Shown here piece by piece: positions 24,888 through 37,130 of a stretch of 64,000 nucleotides of DNA. Below the pieces are notes generated by a model. It was given only the letters and a program-made list of their open reading frames with translations, was not told the origin of the DNA and did no database searches. The translations under genes and the position numbers were made by a program. The DNA is from Coturnix japonica (Eukaryota; Chordata; Aves; Galliformes; Phasianidae). The stretch lies in the NCBI RefSeq assembly GCF_001577835.2, contig NC_029531.1:88884-152883 (forward strand), in the 5' to 3' direction. Positions within the stretch are counted from its first letter, which is position 1. Each line of letters begins with the position of its first letter.

Positions 24888-27661
24888 TCAGATGATGGGG
24901 TTGCTCCCTGTGTGGAGGAGAAGAGATGGTGTCCCACAGGCCGTGTTCACATCCCAACCCTCAGCTCCCTGCAGAGTCCCAGCCCAGCCCTGGTGCAGCA
25001 CCACAAGGAGCACAAGGAGCACAGGGACCCCTTCCAACCCCCAGCCCCACACCGCAGCTGTGCTCGAGTTGCTGGTTCCACCTTCCTGGCCTGTAAGGTA
25101 AGAAGAGCCATTGTCTCAGCCCAGTTTGTAGGAGGGAGGCAAGGTTCTTTGATATACGTATACCTGGTGCGGGATTAAGAAACAACGGTTCAAACATTGG
25201 TCCGACCAGTTTATTACAAGACTTTATCAGGGAGATGGGGAAGGGGAGGACGGACGCTATTATGGTGTAGGGTGATGGGGAAGGGAATGCAGTAAAAATA
25301 TGAAATAGAAGCAAGGAGTCTCTGTAGGAAGCAAGAGGGAGATATTCACCACCATGGATCCATCGAGGTTTGTAGTTCAGTCATTGGTCTTCAGTCGTGG
25401 TGGGTCGTCAGGCGTTGTTCTGTTAATGGTGACCACGATGACAATTTCCAATGGTAGCACCAACTTATTTATATGTCCAAAGTGGTCAAGTCAGCTCTCT
25501 TTGGAGTGACAGCTCGAATCCAAAGTAGTTGAGTCAGCACTCCTTGGAATGGAAGCTTCTGGCTCTGGGATCTTAGCAGAAATTCCTTTGTTCCCATCTT
25601 CTGAGCCTTGCCAGCAGATAAGAGGGAGCAGGGATACCCATCCGCATCCTGTTTTTCACAGGGCACGATGGCTTCATTACCCAGATTTCCCACACCAAGC
25701 TGGAGCTATTTAGTCCCGGGCCAGATCTTCCGCACTGAAGGAAGGTACTTTCAAATACCCAAAAAGTGATATTGATTGTCACACGGTAGCACCCATTACT
25801 TGCCACTTCAATAAATCATTGAGAGTCTTCTCACAAGAAACACCTCAGGAAGCAAGCTTGGAGCCAGAAAACAAGGAAGGACTCTCACAGCCATGACCCC
25901 CAGCCCTGTTCTTGCTGTGGGGCATGGAGCAGCTTTGAGCACCAGGAAGGGGATCTCTAGGAAACAGTGGAGACCCCAATGCTGCCCTGGCACCAGGCAG
26001 AGCTGGCGGACAGCACAGCCCTCATCACTCACGGCGCACCACATTGTAACCATTCTCATTCATCCCTGCAGACAGAGAGATGCATCAGCACAGGTTCACA
26101 TCACAACCAGGCTGGGGGTACCCAAGAAGACCCAGACCCCCCCACTCCCCACTGTCCTTCTACACACCCCTCCACTTTTACCTGCATGGCGTCTGTAGAT
26201 GATGAATCCAACGCCAGCCATGATGGCAATGGCCACAACGGGCGACAACCACCCCACCACGTGGGCACCAGGCTGGACTGTGACCGCTCTGGGGGAAGGC
26301 AGGGCTGTCAGCAGGGGAAGGGGCAGCCCAGAGCCCCCCAGCCCCACATCCCCTCACTCACCTCATGAGTAGAGGCTGGGCTGGGGCAGGCTGGCGTGCT
26401 CCACAGGCACTGGTACTTGTCTGCTCCCCCGCAGCGCATCGATGGTGATCCAGGTGTGGTAGTGCCATCGCTGTTGGGCACGATGCCCCCGAGTGGGTGT
26501 CCTGACCAGCACCGCGCCGTCCTTCACCCAGCTGACACGATGGGCCGCGGGTAGAAGCCGTGAGCGCGGCAAGGAACAAGGTCAGGAATCCCGTCGGCCT
26601 CCTTTCCCCACACTCGCACTCGGGTTGCTCTGAAGGTGGGCAGCAGTAGGGCCGGGCTGATCTCCCCACTCTGAGCCCCCCACCCACCAGCCCCACACCG
26701 CAGCCCCCCTCACCTGTCCTCCCCAGCTCTGCCTTCCATGCTCCACGTATCTCCGCAGCCACTGTGGACAGGTTTTCTCCAGGTAATGTTTCCATCCCTC
26801 AGCATAATCACCTTCCTGTAATGCCCTCTTGGATGGAACTGCCTCTGGAACCGCCGCAGTGAACGTCATCGTGTCTTTGTCGAAGGCAATGAAGTCTCTC
26901 CCATCATAGGCAATCTGATAATACCCCCGGATGATGTTGTCCTCGAGGATGTCACAGCCAGACATCCGCTGCACCGTGTGAGACCCTGAAAATACACAGC
27001 CGGGCAGGGATGCAGAGGGCTCCTCAGGCTCAGGTGTCCCACTGTAGTGGGGATGGGGTGGGGTCCCCCGGGTCGCAGCCACCCGAGCTCGGTGGGGCTG
27101 TGACGGGCACCCCAGGACGGTGCCGACGGGCAGAACTCAGCCCTGGGAGGTCGGAGCGGCACTGCGCCATGGAGGGCCCCATACCCACAGCGCGGAGCGC
27201 GCGTGTCCGGCCGTGCTCACCGCCAGTCCGGTTGTACAGCCGTGCTGCAGTGACCAGGTTCTCGCGGTTAATCGGCTCACTGATATGTCCGATCTCTGTC
27301 TGCCCATCCCAGTACTGCTGGTCCATGCTGGCCGCCATCCACTCGGTGCGGGGCACAGTCCTCCGTGTGGTGCTGTCGTAGTGCACGAAGATTTCGCCGT
27401 CCACGTACCCCACAGACACGAACCAGGGCAGCCCGGGGCCGGGATCCGTCATTGCGGTAGTGAAGAACCGCAGTTTATGGTGCTCTGCGGGGACGGAGCG
27501 CAGCGGGGCCGTGAGCGCGCGGTGGGGGTCCACGGGCACAGCCCGGGCTGGGGTTACGCGGGAGACGGAGCGACGTCCGCGTCCGGCCGCACTCACCGCC
27601 CGCCGCCCCGCACAACGGCGCACAGCAGCAGCCCCAGCTCCAAAGCCCCCCACGACCCCAT
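24888..27661 (-). CDS. BF: MHC class I heavy chain (BF), copy e, disrupted and with an intronic LTR
   Basis: Exons on the - strand at about 27597-27661, 27220-27487, 26713-26985, 26362-26632, 26183-26290, 26036-26070, 25064-25096 and 24888-24907. The alpha-1 motif [18 protein letters not shown] groups it with copy d. The tail differs from all other copies: [10 protein letters not shown] in place of GKKEKGYN, and a terminal GSNPII. The donor of the second tail exon reads GC-TGCGG where the others have GTGTGG, so it may splice a few bases later. Several one-base indels break the frame in the assembled sequence, and their density rises toward 28 kb. As in copy d, the Trp codon ending alpha-3 is a stop, here TGA (26363-26365). 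A solo LTR sits in the intron between the first two tail exons. With copy d it forms a tandem pair of about 4 kb units. Confidence 0.8.
25112..25889 (-). mobile_element. Solo LTR in an intron of BF copy e
   Basis: A 778-base insertion that interrupts sequence otherwise collinear with copies c and d. It starts TGTCTC and ends CTCACA, so it has TG...CA termini, and is flanked by a 5-base direct repeat GCCAT (25107-25111 and 25890-25894). Read on the - strand it has a TATA-like ATATAAAT (about 25466-25476) and a downstream AATAAA (about 25209-25214), giving U3-R-U5 order. Both ends and the target repeat are intact, suggesting fairly recent insertion. A 5-base target repeat fits ERV-L-like families, but I cannot name it. 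No internal genes. Confidence 0.85.
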
Positions 27662-28284
27662 CGGCTCCGCACCGCCTCTCGCCATTCCTGCGTTCCGGGA
27701 ACCCCCGCGCGATCCTATTGGTTCCTCGCACCGCAGCATCCAGCCAATTGCTACTGGAGAGCGTGAGTACATCAACCAGTCGCCAGCAGAATGAAGCCCG
27801 AAGAGTGGAGACGGGAAAGTGAGAGTGCGGGAGCGGGAGGTTGACCGGGGCGGTGCGGAGCGACCCATGCCCAGCGGGGGCAATCCCGGGCTGTGTGCCC
27901 CACCGGGCCGTGTCCCTACCCAGCGGAGGGGGCCGAGGGCCTCTGTCGGGGGATCGGCGGATACGAAGGGGCAATGCGAAGCAGGGCCGTTAGGTCAAGA
28001 GCACGGCGGGGGCCTGTGATGAACCCCCTCCCCGGGTGCAGGCGTGGGGTGCAACGGAGCGATCCTTCCAGCAAGAAGCCGTCGACAAACGGAGGGCACC
28101 GAGGGGGCCAAGGAAACCTCGGGGAATGCAGGGGTTCATCCAATGGATGATTCGGGGGGGCCTGAAGGGTGAGTCAGCCGCACAGGCTGTGGACCTTGAT
28201 AGGGTTCAAGCGCGCAGGAGCGGAGTTACTATCATCCGAGTAGAGCAGAAATGATGCGCTCTACACGTGATCCGTTTGGGATGT
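27662..28284 (-). repeat. Copy e promoter, BF 5' flank and start of ERV piece, noisy
   Basis: Matches 22951-23500 (upstream of copy d), but with many small indels, which increase toward the gap. Y-box and X2-box traces are visible near 27747 and 27770. No separate gene. Confidence 0.6.
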
Positions 28285-28309
28285 NNNNNNNNNNNNNNNN
28301 NNNNNNNNN
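28285..28309. other. Assembly gap (25 N)
   Basis: Run of exactly 25 N. The same length recurs at 40810-40834, a fixed size typical of automated gap handling rather than a measured distance. Confidence 0.98.
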
Positions 28310-31300
28310 ATCGCGAAACTACTCACAGACCCAAACAATGCTAATTCAAAACTACCCACAAAAGTAATCTCCAACCATTACAACCACACTACCAAACCGT
28401 CCAAAGCTAGTTAAAAGTGCGTCTTAATCGAACACTGTGAGCACTACCAAAAACACCAAAGGATTTCTTCACACAATTTTAGTGATCATTCAAATTGATA
28501 TCATCAAGAGCATGCAAACGTGAAGGCCTTTGTTCTGTCAGATTACAGATTAACACAGAATGGGAACCTCCTTATGAAGATTTATTTCCAGATTGCCAGT
28601 CAAAACACCAAACAAAATGTTTTCTGGGAGTGTGCGCCTCCACACAAACAGGAATAATTCCGGACATCTCGGACGGCAGCTCTAGGCCAGTTTAAAATTG
28701 GTCCAAAACTCCATCAGAGTCATCATGCCTTAAAGACAGAACGGCTGCTCAACTGTTGTCTCTTTGCTACTAAATAACGGAAAGGGCTTAATGGATGGGA
28801 GGAGGATGGGGATGGTCACAGCCATGCAGGGGATGGGGATACGAGCTCTGGAGTGTGTGAGCAATTGTGGGATGGCTCAGCAAACAGCTTGCATACCGAT
28901 AGAGCAGAGCAAGTCTGAAATGCCCTGAGAAAAGCACTACAGACGGAGCGCAACCACAGACACAGTCCCAACGAGCGACCGTGCTCTACGCCGGAACTCA
29001 CTTCGGGATGGAGACGATACACCCAGATCCACGCAGGAGTAGCGGGAGCTCCTATGGACAAGAGAGCGAGAATAGAGCACCGGCACGCTAATCGCGGCCA
29101 GCCACTGGGACGACCGGTGCAGCCACGCAAGGGGCGGCGAGCCACTAGCAACCCGCGAGTTCTTAACCATGCCACAGACAAGGCCGAGCGGATGAGAGCG
29201 GGCAAGCTTCCGTGCAGTCCAAGCCCCCGTCAACGAGCACGAGAAAGCCGCGAAGACACACAGGTTTCTCGAGAGCAACTACGCTCGAGCAAGACCCGAC
29301 CAACGCAACCAGGCGAATTCCAACAAACATCAACCCATTACCACTCCCACTCCCCTCACAGGCAACCCATGCACCATAAACCACAAACAGCCAGAACACG
29401 CATTAGGACAGCCAGCACGGGAGGCGCATTTCGAATGAGAGGTTGCTAAAGGGACCCAAAGCGCGGACCCAGGGGACTTAGACTAAGTCCAAAAAACCAC
29501 CGACTATGAGCAGACCATCACGTGGCCAGTTGGCTTCCTCCACTGCAACCAGCGGAAATAGGGCGAGCAGCGACTCAGCCACTATGATGCGAAGGGGATA
29601 CGCTTTCCCTCGCTGTGGAGGTACGCGAAGAGAGTGGTAGATGCAGCTGAGGGCCAGTCAAGGGCACACGCGCAGGTGTCTACCCACCACTCCCAGCAAA
29701 CCCCCACTACCCATCACCCCCCACACCTTCGCCCAGCAGACCACCCTCCCCACAAAGCAAAAAGAGACCCTGCTGTGCTTACGAGCCACCCGCACCACAG
29801 GACCAGAGACACAAAGGAGCACAGGGACCTCCTTACCAACACCCGACCTCGGTAACTTCCCCCACCCCACCCCACCAACCGCATCGAACTTAATCCACGT
29901 TTCGAGCTGGTAGCGGTTTCCAATCGAGTTGCTGGTTCCACCTTGCCTGGCTCTGTAAAGATAACAATAGCCCAGTTCGACTCGTCAACACTGCACCCAG
30001 TTTAATAGGAGGAGGCAAGCCGCGCCCCTTATGTTTTATGTACATACGTGCTTACTCACCGGCCAGTGCCAACCAGATGTAAGAACAGACACGTTCAAAT
30101 GTTGGTCCAACGCAGTTGGTCACCCTTCAGCCACCTAGAACATTCCGTATCAGCCCGAGACGTTACCAGGTGCGAGTGGAAGGGGGAAGGACCGCGCAGC
30201 ACTACTATATCACTTGAATGTGTCCTGGATCTATGATCAGGAGCGAGAAATGAATCGCCAGTCAGCGCTTCCGCGGATTTCCACACACAGTACACCTCCA
30301 CACCACCAAGAAATAGTTGTAATATGAGCAAGCAAGGCAGATCGGAGCGATGCGGTAGCGCGACAGCCACAGGAGAGCGCGAGCCACTATCTCAGTACCC
30401 CGCACCCACAGCAGACTCCAGTCTAACCGAGCTCCCTACTAGCGCCGATTGCAGGCAACCCTCCGACACCTCTTCCACGCCTCAAGCTCCACAATCGGAC
30501 TCGTTGCCACGCCATGCCCCAATCTGGTTAGCTTCCGCAACACGTCGACGTATTGATGACAGATCTGCACACATACCCGAATTGCACACACCTAACAAGC
30601 ATAAAATTTCGAGCCTCCTATAGCCACCCCACCACGTAACTTTGATTCAAGCAGTCCAAAGTTCACGCATCGAAAGCTACTACTTCGAGTATCAGCACAG
30701 CTCGCAGGATCCCCATAACTTCAGGTATGAAAGGGCACACTCAACTCTCCTGCACCGTCAGGAGAAGGAAATGACCCACCCTTCTAAGATGAACCGCGCT
30801 ACTGGGAATCAGATCCTCTTAGAAGTCCACAAGCCCAAGAACATCTCTCCTCACCCCTTTGTTCCATGCTTTTCTGATGGACCCTTGCCTTAGCAGCACT
30901 TAACACCAGGAGCACAGGGATTACCCCATGAAGGGCCCTCTCGCAGACTCCCCGAGTCTTCCAAACCTGTATTATTTCCTCCTCAACAGTGACCACATGG
31001 CCTTCCTCCCCGCAGTTCGCCTCCAGCACAATTTCCCCATACCACACGAGGCACGTGGAGCTGGAACTTTAATGTCCCGACGATGCAGGCCCCCAGCACG
31101 TTAGGGAGTCCCTGTGCACGCAGGGGCTCATGAGCCGCGAGCGAGAATGGCGACAGGCTAACCTATCCATAATAACCGGGCCTGCCAGAACCACACAAGC
31201 ATGGCCACAGTCATTGTCCACACGAAAAGCGCAGGCCGGTGCTGCCACGCCGACCGAGCCACAGCCCTGTGACTCGCCTATCGGCCATCCAAGTTTGAGC

Positions 31301-34300
31301 AAGCGACCGCGTCTTCGCTGACAGAAGCACCCAGGAAGGGGAATCTTTCTCCTGAGAAACAGTGGAGAAGTGCCCGCCAAATTGCTGCCTCACGCCGGGG
31401 AATTAGTCTCGCGAACCGTCCTCCACAGCAGAGCGCTCGCGAGGCGACGGGACCAGCGACACACCAAGCCCTCGCTCCACTCAACTCACCCAATGCCGCA
31501 ACCGCGCGCAACCAGTCCTCCGGGGCTGCTCGAGCCACAAAGAATTCACACGCGATTGCGCGAGCTATTACCCATTACATGCACACAGGTACACCTGTTA
31601 CCAGCTCTCTGCACCCCTGGGACCGCAGCACACTTAGAGGAGGGACTGCGATACAGCGGTAAAAACAGGTTACACACATCCAAGCGAGATCACATCAGCG
31701 GCCTGCCGCTCGGGTAGCGTACCCACAACAGACCCGCCAGACGCGCCCGGGGGGCCGTACGCGGTGCCCACGCGTCCCCACTCGAGCCTTCTACACACCG
31801 CGGGCTTACACCTCGGCCCCCCACTGCTTTGACCTTAACTGCAGAATGGGTGGCTACGGTTAGATGGCTGGAAGAGTGTCCCCCAAATGCTCCCGCCGCA
31901 CTCCACCAGCCCGATGGTTATGAACCCGACCCCAAGGCCGCCCACGCAACGACCACCCCACCACAATGGAGCAGCAACGCTGGACTGCTGCAAGCCAGCA
32001 CACCCCGCATCTTCCAGCAAAAGGCGCGCCCCAGCAAGGGCAAGCAGTTGTCAACGCCAGGCGAGCAGACAGTTGGCGCCTCCACCTGCCTGACGTCACC
32101 GCGCGGCACACCCCCGTCAGTCCCCCCGCGAGGCAAATCCCCCCGGCGATTCCATTACGTGCACTCCTTACACACCACGAGTAGATCAGGGCTTCACGCG
32201 GGCGACAGTGCGACCAGGCTGAGACGCTGATTGCATCTATCACACCCAATCCCGACGCGCCAAACTGACGCTCTACTTGTACCCTGCATAAATGCCTTGG
32301 GACCGCAGGGAGCGAGAGCAAGGATACGAGGGTTGAGGATCGCAGGATTGAATCAGGGCTGTTCTGACCCGCCGACCCCACCCAAAAAAAAAAAAGGAGA
32401 GTCAGCGTGGCACGATCCCCGCCAGCGGGAGTGTGATGTCCAACTCGCGCCCCTGAGGCGACACCCCCACCCTGGGCGCCGCCGTCGCGCCCTACCTGCA
32501 CCCAGCTGTACGGCGATCGGGCAGGGGGGAGGGGCCCGCCCCGGAGGGTGCCCATGCGGGAGAAGCCCCGGGGTATTACGACGGCACAGTGCGGACAGGA
32601 CCGAGGACAAAGGTCCACCCGTAAGGTTCATCAAGTCCCGACGGCTCCGCCCGTCCTCTTGCCCGATCCACAACACCCTCCCGCCACCCTGCGGTTTGCT
32701 CCCCGTGCAGAGGGCCGTGGGCGAAGCAGTGAGAGGGCCCGAGCGCGTCCAGCGACTGAGACCTGCTCGCGACGCCCACAGGGACGAGAGTCGCACCCCG
32801 GAGCCACACAAGTGGAAGAGCCTCGAAACATGGAAGTCAGTAGTAGTGATGGCTCACCCACCTCAGCACAAATCCACTCGCAGCCGGCCTCCTGACCACT
32901 CAGACCCCCCCAACCGGCATCTCCACTTTTGCAGTGAGTGGCCACCTACGCCACCAGAACGTCGACCTTATGCGTCACTTACCACCCGGAGAGCCAGGCC
33001 CCGAGTGCTCCACACACATCAGGCTACTAATCTAACCGCCCCAGGAGTATCCGCACCTGGTCTATTCTGAATAGGCTACCAAGGTTAATCCGCCTTTCAA
33101 CAACGAGAGACAATATCGTTTCGTCTGCCATTTCCTTCCGTCACGCATAATTTATCCACCCTGTCCCGTACACAGTCCGGCAGCACCACGAGCCGCACAT
33201 TCCGTATCTGCGTGAGAAACTCGTCCCTTCTGGAACGCGAGAGTCAGCCTCTCTGAATCCACCAATAGAAGGGCACCAAGGACAGAGATGAGAAGTGAGC
33301 GCAGATACGGTGTGCACTTTCGTCGCATTCACTGACAAACGGCAATGCATCACTGAAGAGTCTCTCGGACAAAACCATTTCATAATCGGGGGGGCATGAC
33401 TGCAGAATGAGATGCACCTTAGAGTACTCGTTGAATCGCTTGTAAAGTTAGCTAATTCCGGCTTCGGAGAGTAGAAATCCTGCAACAGGCCTAGTTATTA
33501 TTATCCCGACATGCACCAGCAGAGCGAGTGTATAGCCAGGCACCCCAACACATGAAACGAAGACTCTCGTGCAGTGCGGAGGGTCACAAGAGGCGCGCGC
33601 GTCCTCTTACAAAGGCTCACTCGGGTATCCCACATAAGATCGTGAATGTGTGATGTGCATAGAGAAGGCTCGCTCGGCGCTTCCACAGCCTCATCGCACC
33701 GCGAGGATCAGCAGCAGGAGCACCCCATCCAACCGACTCCCCGTGCGAGCTGTGCAACGGCAGCACCCCAGGGCACACCGCGCGATCAACCCAGCCGGGC
33801 AGGACCAGCCCTGGGGGGCCCCCCAGAGCGGGCCGGGCCACATGGAAACTGCCGCACGTCCTTACAATGACGAACCATCTCACCCACCACACATGCTCAC
33901 GAGCGGCGAGGAAGACCCAAACGCACCCCTCATAAGGTATCGGGAGCTGCCGGGCCCTTACTGAGGGCTAATACCGCCAGCGCTCAAGGTCCTTAATGTA
34001 AAGCCCCAGATCAGATACATGCGCAACGGAACATAGAGCCCAGTTGCTACGCACACGCAGCAGATAATACATTTCCCCCATGAATACAATATGCCACAAA
34101 CCCATGAGTTAATTCTTTCAATCTGCGAACTCCCATAAAAATGGAAAATTGCGAGAGATTAGATCTACATATTACCCAATTCCCAGAAATTACTATTCAG
34201 GAAAGTGAATCAACCACAACTAACGAGCCGTCACATAGTAAGGTCGCCTTCATATCACACATTCAGGATTAGTCAGAACCTCAATTGAAGATCAAAACCC

Positions 34301-34680
34301 CAGAACAACAGGCACGATCGTACCACTCCGTGTTCCCCACTAAAGATGACATTCGGCCATGGTGACAAGTCTGCACAGAGACCTGTAAGCAATCACGCAA
34401 TTACTCCGCCGATCATCACCAAAGTAATACAACCCCGCATACCCACTAGTAACAGCGTAAAACACGAAACGCTATGCGCTTAGACACACATCGTTGGAGA
34501 GTCCGAGCGAGGGATGCCGTCCATTGCCGGCTAAGGTGAGATTAAATGCACAAAACGCACGCAGTTTCATATAGGATGAACCCTGACTAAGCGGCGTTGC
34601 CCTGACCAGCGCATACGCCGAGAGGGAGGCACCAGTCAGAGACCAGCAGCAGAGAGAGGTGAGCTTTCAGCGTCCATAAA
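28310..34680. other. Very noisy sequence, probable uncorrected copy of 24.1-27.6 kb
   Basis: No gene here can be trusted. Landmarks recur in order with 20-30% apparent error: 28440-28790 resembles 24130-24430 (ERV piece), 29520-29550 resembles the BF tail exon at about 24850, 29930-29950 the next tail exon with its TTGCTGGTTCCACC, 30080-30250 the solo LTR, 31325-31460 the BF intron at about 25940-26040, and 33760-33860 BF intron 2. Because the LTR insertion is present at the same place, this looks like the same locus (or its allele) read with raw long-read error, not a third diverged gene. Past about 33.9 kb I recognise only AT-rich, ERV-like scraps. Confidence 0.75.
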
Positions 34681-34758
34681 AACAGGGCCACATGATAGTG
34701 CCAGGCCTGGAGGTTATAACCGAGGGTACGGAGGGGTCCCGGTCCGGCCGCCACTCAC

Positions 34759-34816
34759 CGCCAGCCGCCCCGCACACGGCGCACAGCAGCAGCCCCAGCA
34801 TCCCGCACAGCCCCAT
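34759..34816 (-). pseudogene. BF: MHC class I (BF) exon 1 only, copy f
   Basis: Clean sequence resumes near 34690. A 58-base exon on the - strand encodes a leader starting [11 protein letters not shown], of the copy c type, with a good donor. No class I exon 2 follows to the left, where the sequence is the noisy block. It may be the true 5' end of a gene whose body is lost to misassembly, or a stranded exon. Confidence 0.8.
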
Positions 34817-34960
34817 CGCTGCGCTCCGGGAAACAACGCACCCCGCGCCGCTCCTTCGGCTTTTGGGACTTACCTGCCCCTCCCCGCACTCCCATTGGCT
34901 CCTCCGCCTCCGCCTCACCAATGGTGAACGGGAGCGTGCGTGACATCACCGGGTGCCAGG
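34817..34960 (-). promoter_or_regulatory. Class I promoter of BF copy f
   Basis: Inverted CCAAT boxes at about 34894-34898 and 34917-34921 and an X2-like TGACATCA at about 34941-34948, in the same order as the other BF promoters read on the - strand. Confidence 0.65.
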
Positions 34961-35035
34961 CAGAATTCGCTCCCGCAGTTTGTGAAGCTAAACCTAAAGT
35001 GCGGAGCGTGGGAGGTGACGGGAGGCACTGAGGGC

Positions 35036-36740
35036 GTGTTGCCGAACCTGAAGGCAAACCTTGGTCAGATACAGCTGTGTCCATTTATTGCCCGAAAATC
35101 CAAACTTTTATAGCAGACAGACGAGGGGATCCAAAAATCACACACACTTATTGGAGGAATGAATAATTCATTCTATGATACAGGGTCATCCCTTTGCCTG
35201 GGATTCCTTTCCAGGTTTTGTCTTTGCAAATTAAGAAAAGCTAATTAATAGGCTAATAACATCATGACAGAGCAGTACTAATATACTAAAAGAGCTATTC
35301 CCATAGATTCTAGCATTGATTACATCAAATCCTGTTTAATACACATTTGATCTATTACTAAAATAGAAGAAGCACACAACAACCTGGATAATGCCTAAAA
35401 TTCTAATTCTTGAGACTGCATTGGTAACACTGAAAATCACACACTATGTCAAACCATTACTAATATTATTTATAACACCGCAAGTTACAAAGCAATTCCA
35501 CTAAGTAAGAGGCACACAATCACTGTTACTATAAAGGCTGGATGCTATTTTCTGCCTTCAGATGAGTCTGAACATATTCATACTGGAACCCACGTAGGGC
35601 CAGTCCCTGTGGAAATACGAGCATATTCAGAGCCCCAAGTTATCAGTGGTAGGGGACCGTCCCAAAGTCCTGTGGCCATATTCCAAACATTAACCATAGG
35701 CTGTTCCTTGAGCATTGGGGAGGCCCCAAAATGACAAACCATGAGTCGTATTTGTATGATCACGATTCAAAAAATTCAGCACAAACAAAGCCTTGCATAA
35801 TTTTTCTTGTGGTGTGTATTTCTCCTGTATTCCCCCTTATTTGTTTAATAAGAATGGATTTCAGTGTTTGATGAGTGTGCTCAATGATAGCTTGTCCAGT
35901 GGGAGAATGAGCAATGCCTGTAATATGTTTAACACCCCATTCTTGGAGGAAAGTTCGAGTGGCCGGTCCATCCTTGTCTTTAGTGAAGTTATGTGCAGGC
36001 TGCAGAGACGTTCATTTGTGAACAAACAAGTATTCTGATGGTGTTAGTAACAACCGCCCAAGATTACAAGCATCTAGTGTCATATGAGTATCCTCAGTGA
36101 AAATCCATTGAATGATTTGCTTAGAAGCTTCAGATCGTATCCCATAGTCAGTCACAGTCTTACCAGCCTGCTGTAACAATTTCCAATGATGCACTTCCCA
36201 CCGAGCAGCTCCCTGCTGATCGTCTATCAGCGGGCAAGCGAGCTGAAACACAGCTTGACACGGTCCCTCCAATATCATGTCTCTAATGACTCCAGACCAA
36301 CGCAAAGGTGGAGGATCGCTACGTGTGGGGGGGAATCGCATAGACAGGGGCTGTAAAGACATCGGTGAAACGCTCGAAGAGACTGATGCCTCCTTCGTAC
36401 GCAGTTCTAAGTCCTGCAGCTCCTCAGTTAATGTTTTATTATGTTCCTCCAACGCTTTCTCATTCCCACCATTATCCGAGTCGCTTTCACTCTCAGGAGC
36501 TTCTTGCTGCTCTGCACACCCCTCAGCCCCCCCCCACCGCACCTTCCTCACCAGCCAAAACCGGATCTGCCAGAGACGTTGAAGAGGTCGAGGACGGGGG
36601 ATTATTCGGGGCTTCTGCGGCAGCCCTGACTTGTGAGGCTGATGAGCAAACAGAGTACGAACCTCCTGGTAACAGGGAGTCAAGCTCTGACCTTGACTGA
36701 GCACTAGGTCCGGATAGAGCTTGTACCACAGCAGCAGCAA
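35036..36740 (-). mobile_element. Endogenous retrovirus fossil: integrase and gag pieces, LTR-like end
   Basis: On the - strand: a Gag capsid-like piece (about 36012-36740, with VTDYGIRSEASKQIIQWIF and LLLTPSEY), integrase pieces (about 35560-36000, with THQTLKSILIKQIRG and a C-terminal WDGPLPLITWG...WVPV region), then AT-rich sequence with a TATA-like TATAAAAG (35105-35112) and AATAAA (35094-35099), suggesting part of an LTR. Betaretrovirus-like family, related to 2490-3840 and 40835-42150. Broken, with many breaks; no gene is whole. Confidence 0.75.
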
Positions 36741-36924
36741 TCTGCCACTCGGCTTGCATCGGGTTTTGTGTAGCGGGTGTATGTGTCTGTGTGGGATTTA
36801 GGATGGTATATGAGGAGTGTGATGCAGCAATAAATAGAGAGAAGACTTCATGGCATCCATGTTTATGTCCCTCTCCCCTGGATGGTCGAGGTCCTGGGAT
36901 AAGTCGGGTTAATTGGTGGCTACG

Positions 36925-37130
36925 TCACCTAGGGCTGAGCTGGAGTGGGGACAGGGATGTTGAGCAGCAGAGGATGGGGATGGTCAGCAGAAGGGGATGG
37001 GGATGGTCAGCAGAAGGGGATGGGGATGGTCAGCAGCAGGGAATGGGATGGTCAGAGCAAGAAATGGGAATGGTGAGCAGCAGGGGATGGGGATGGTGAG
37101 CAGCGGGGGAATGGGAATGGTGAGCAGCAC
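36925..37130. repeat. Fragment matching the DMB2 intron/exon 3 border, with minisatellite
   Basis: The text CTAGGGCTGAGCTGGAG, then GTGGGGACAGGGATG and GGGATGGGGATGGTCAGCAG, closely matches DMB2 at about 44860-44940 in the same orientation. It sits inside ERV-derived sequence and is followed by several repeat units. A small piece of DMB2 appears to have been copied here. Confidence 0.6.

Noticed and set aside
29054-33070. Open frames of 100-280 residues in the noisy block as novel genes
   Set aside because: The block tracks the BF copy e locus with high error; the frames have no family resemblance and change with each indel.
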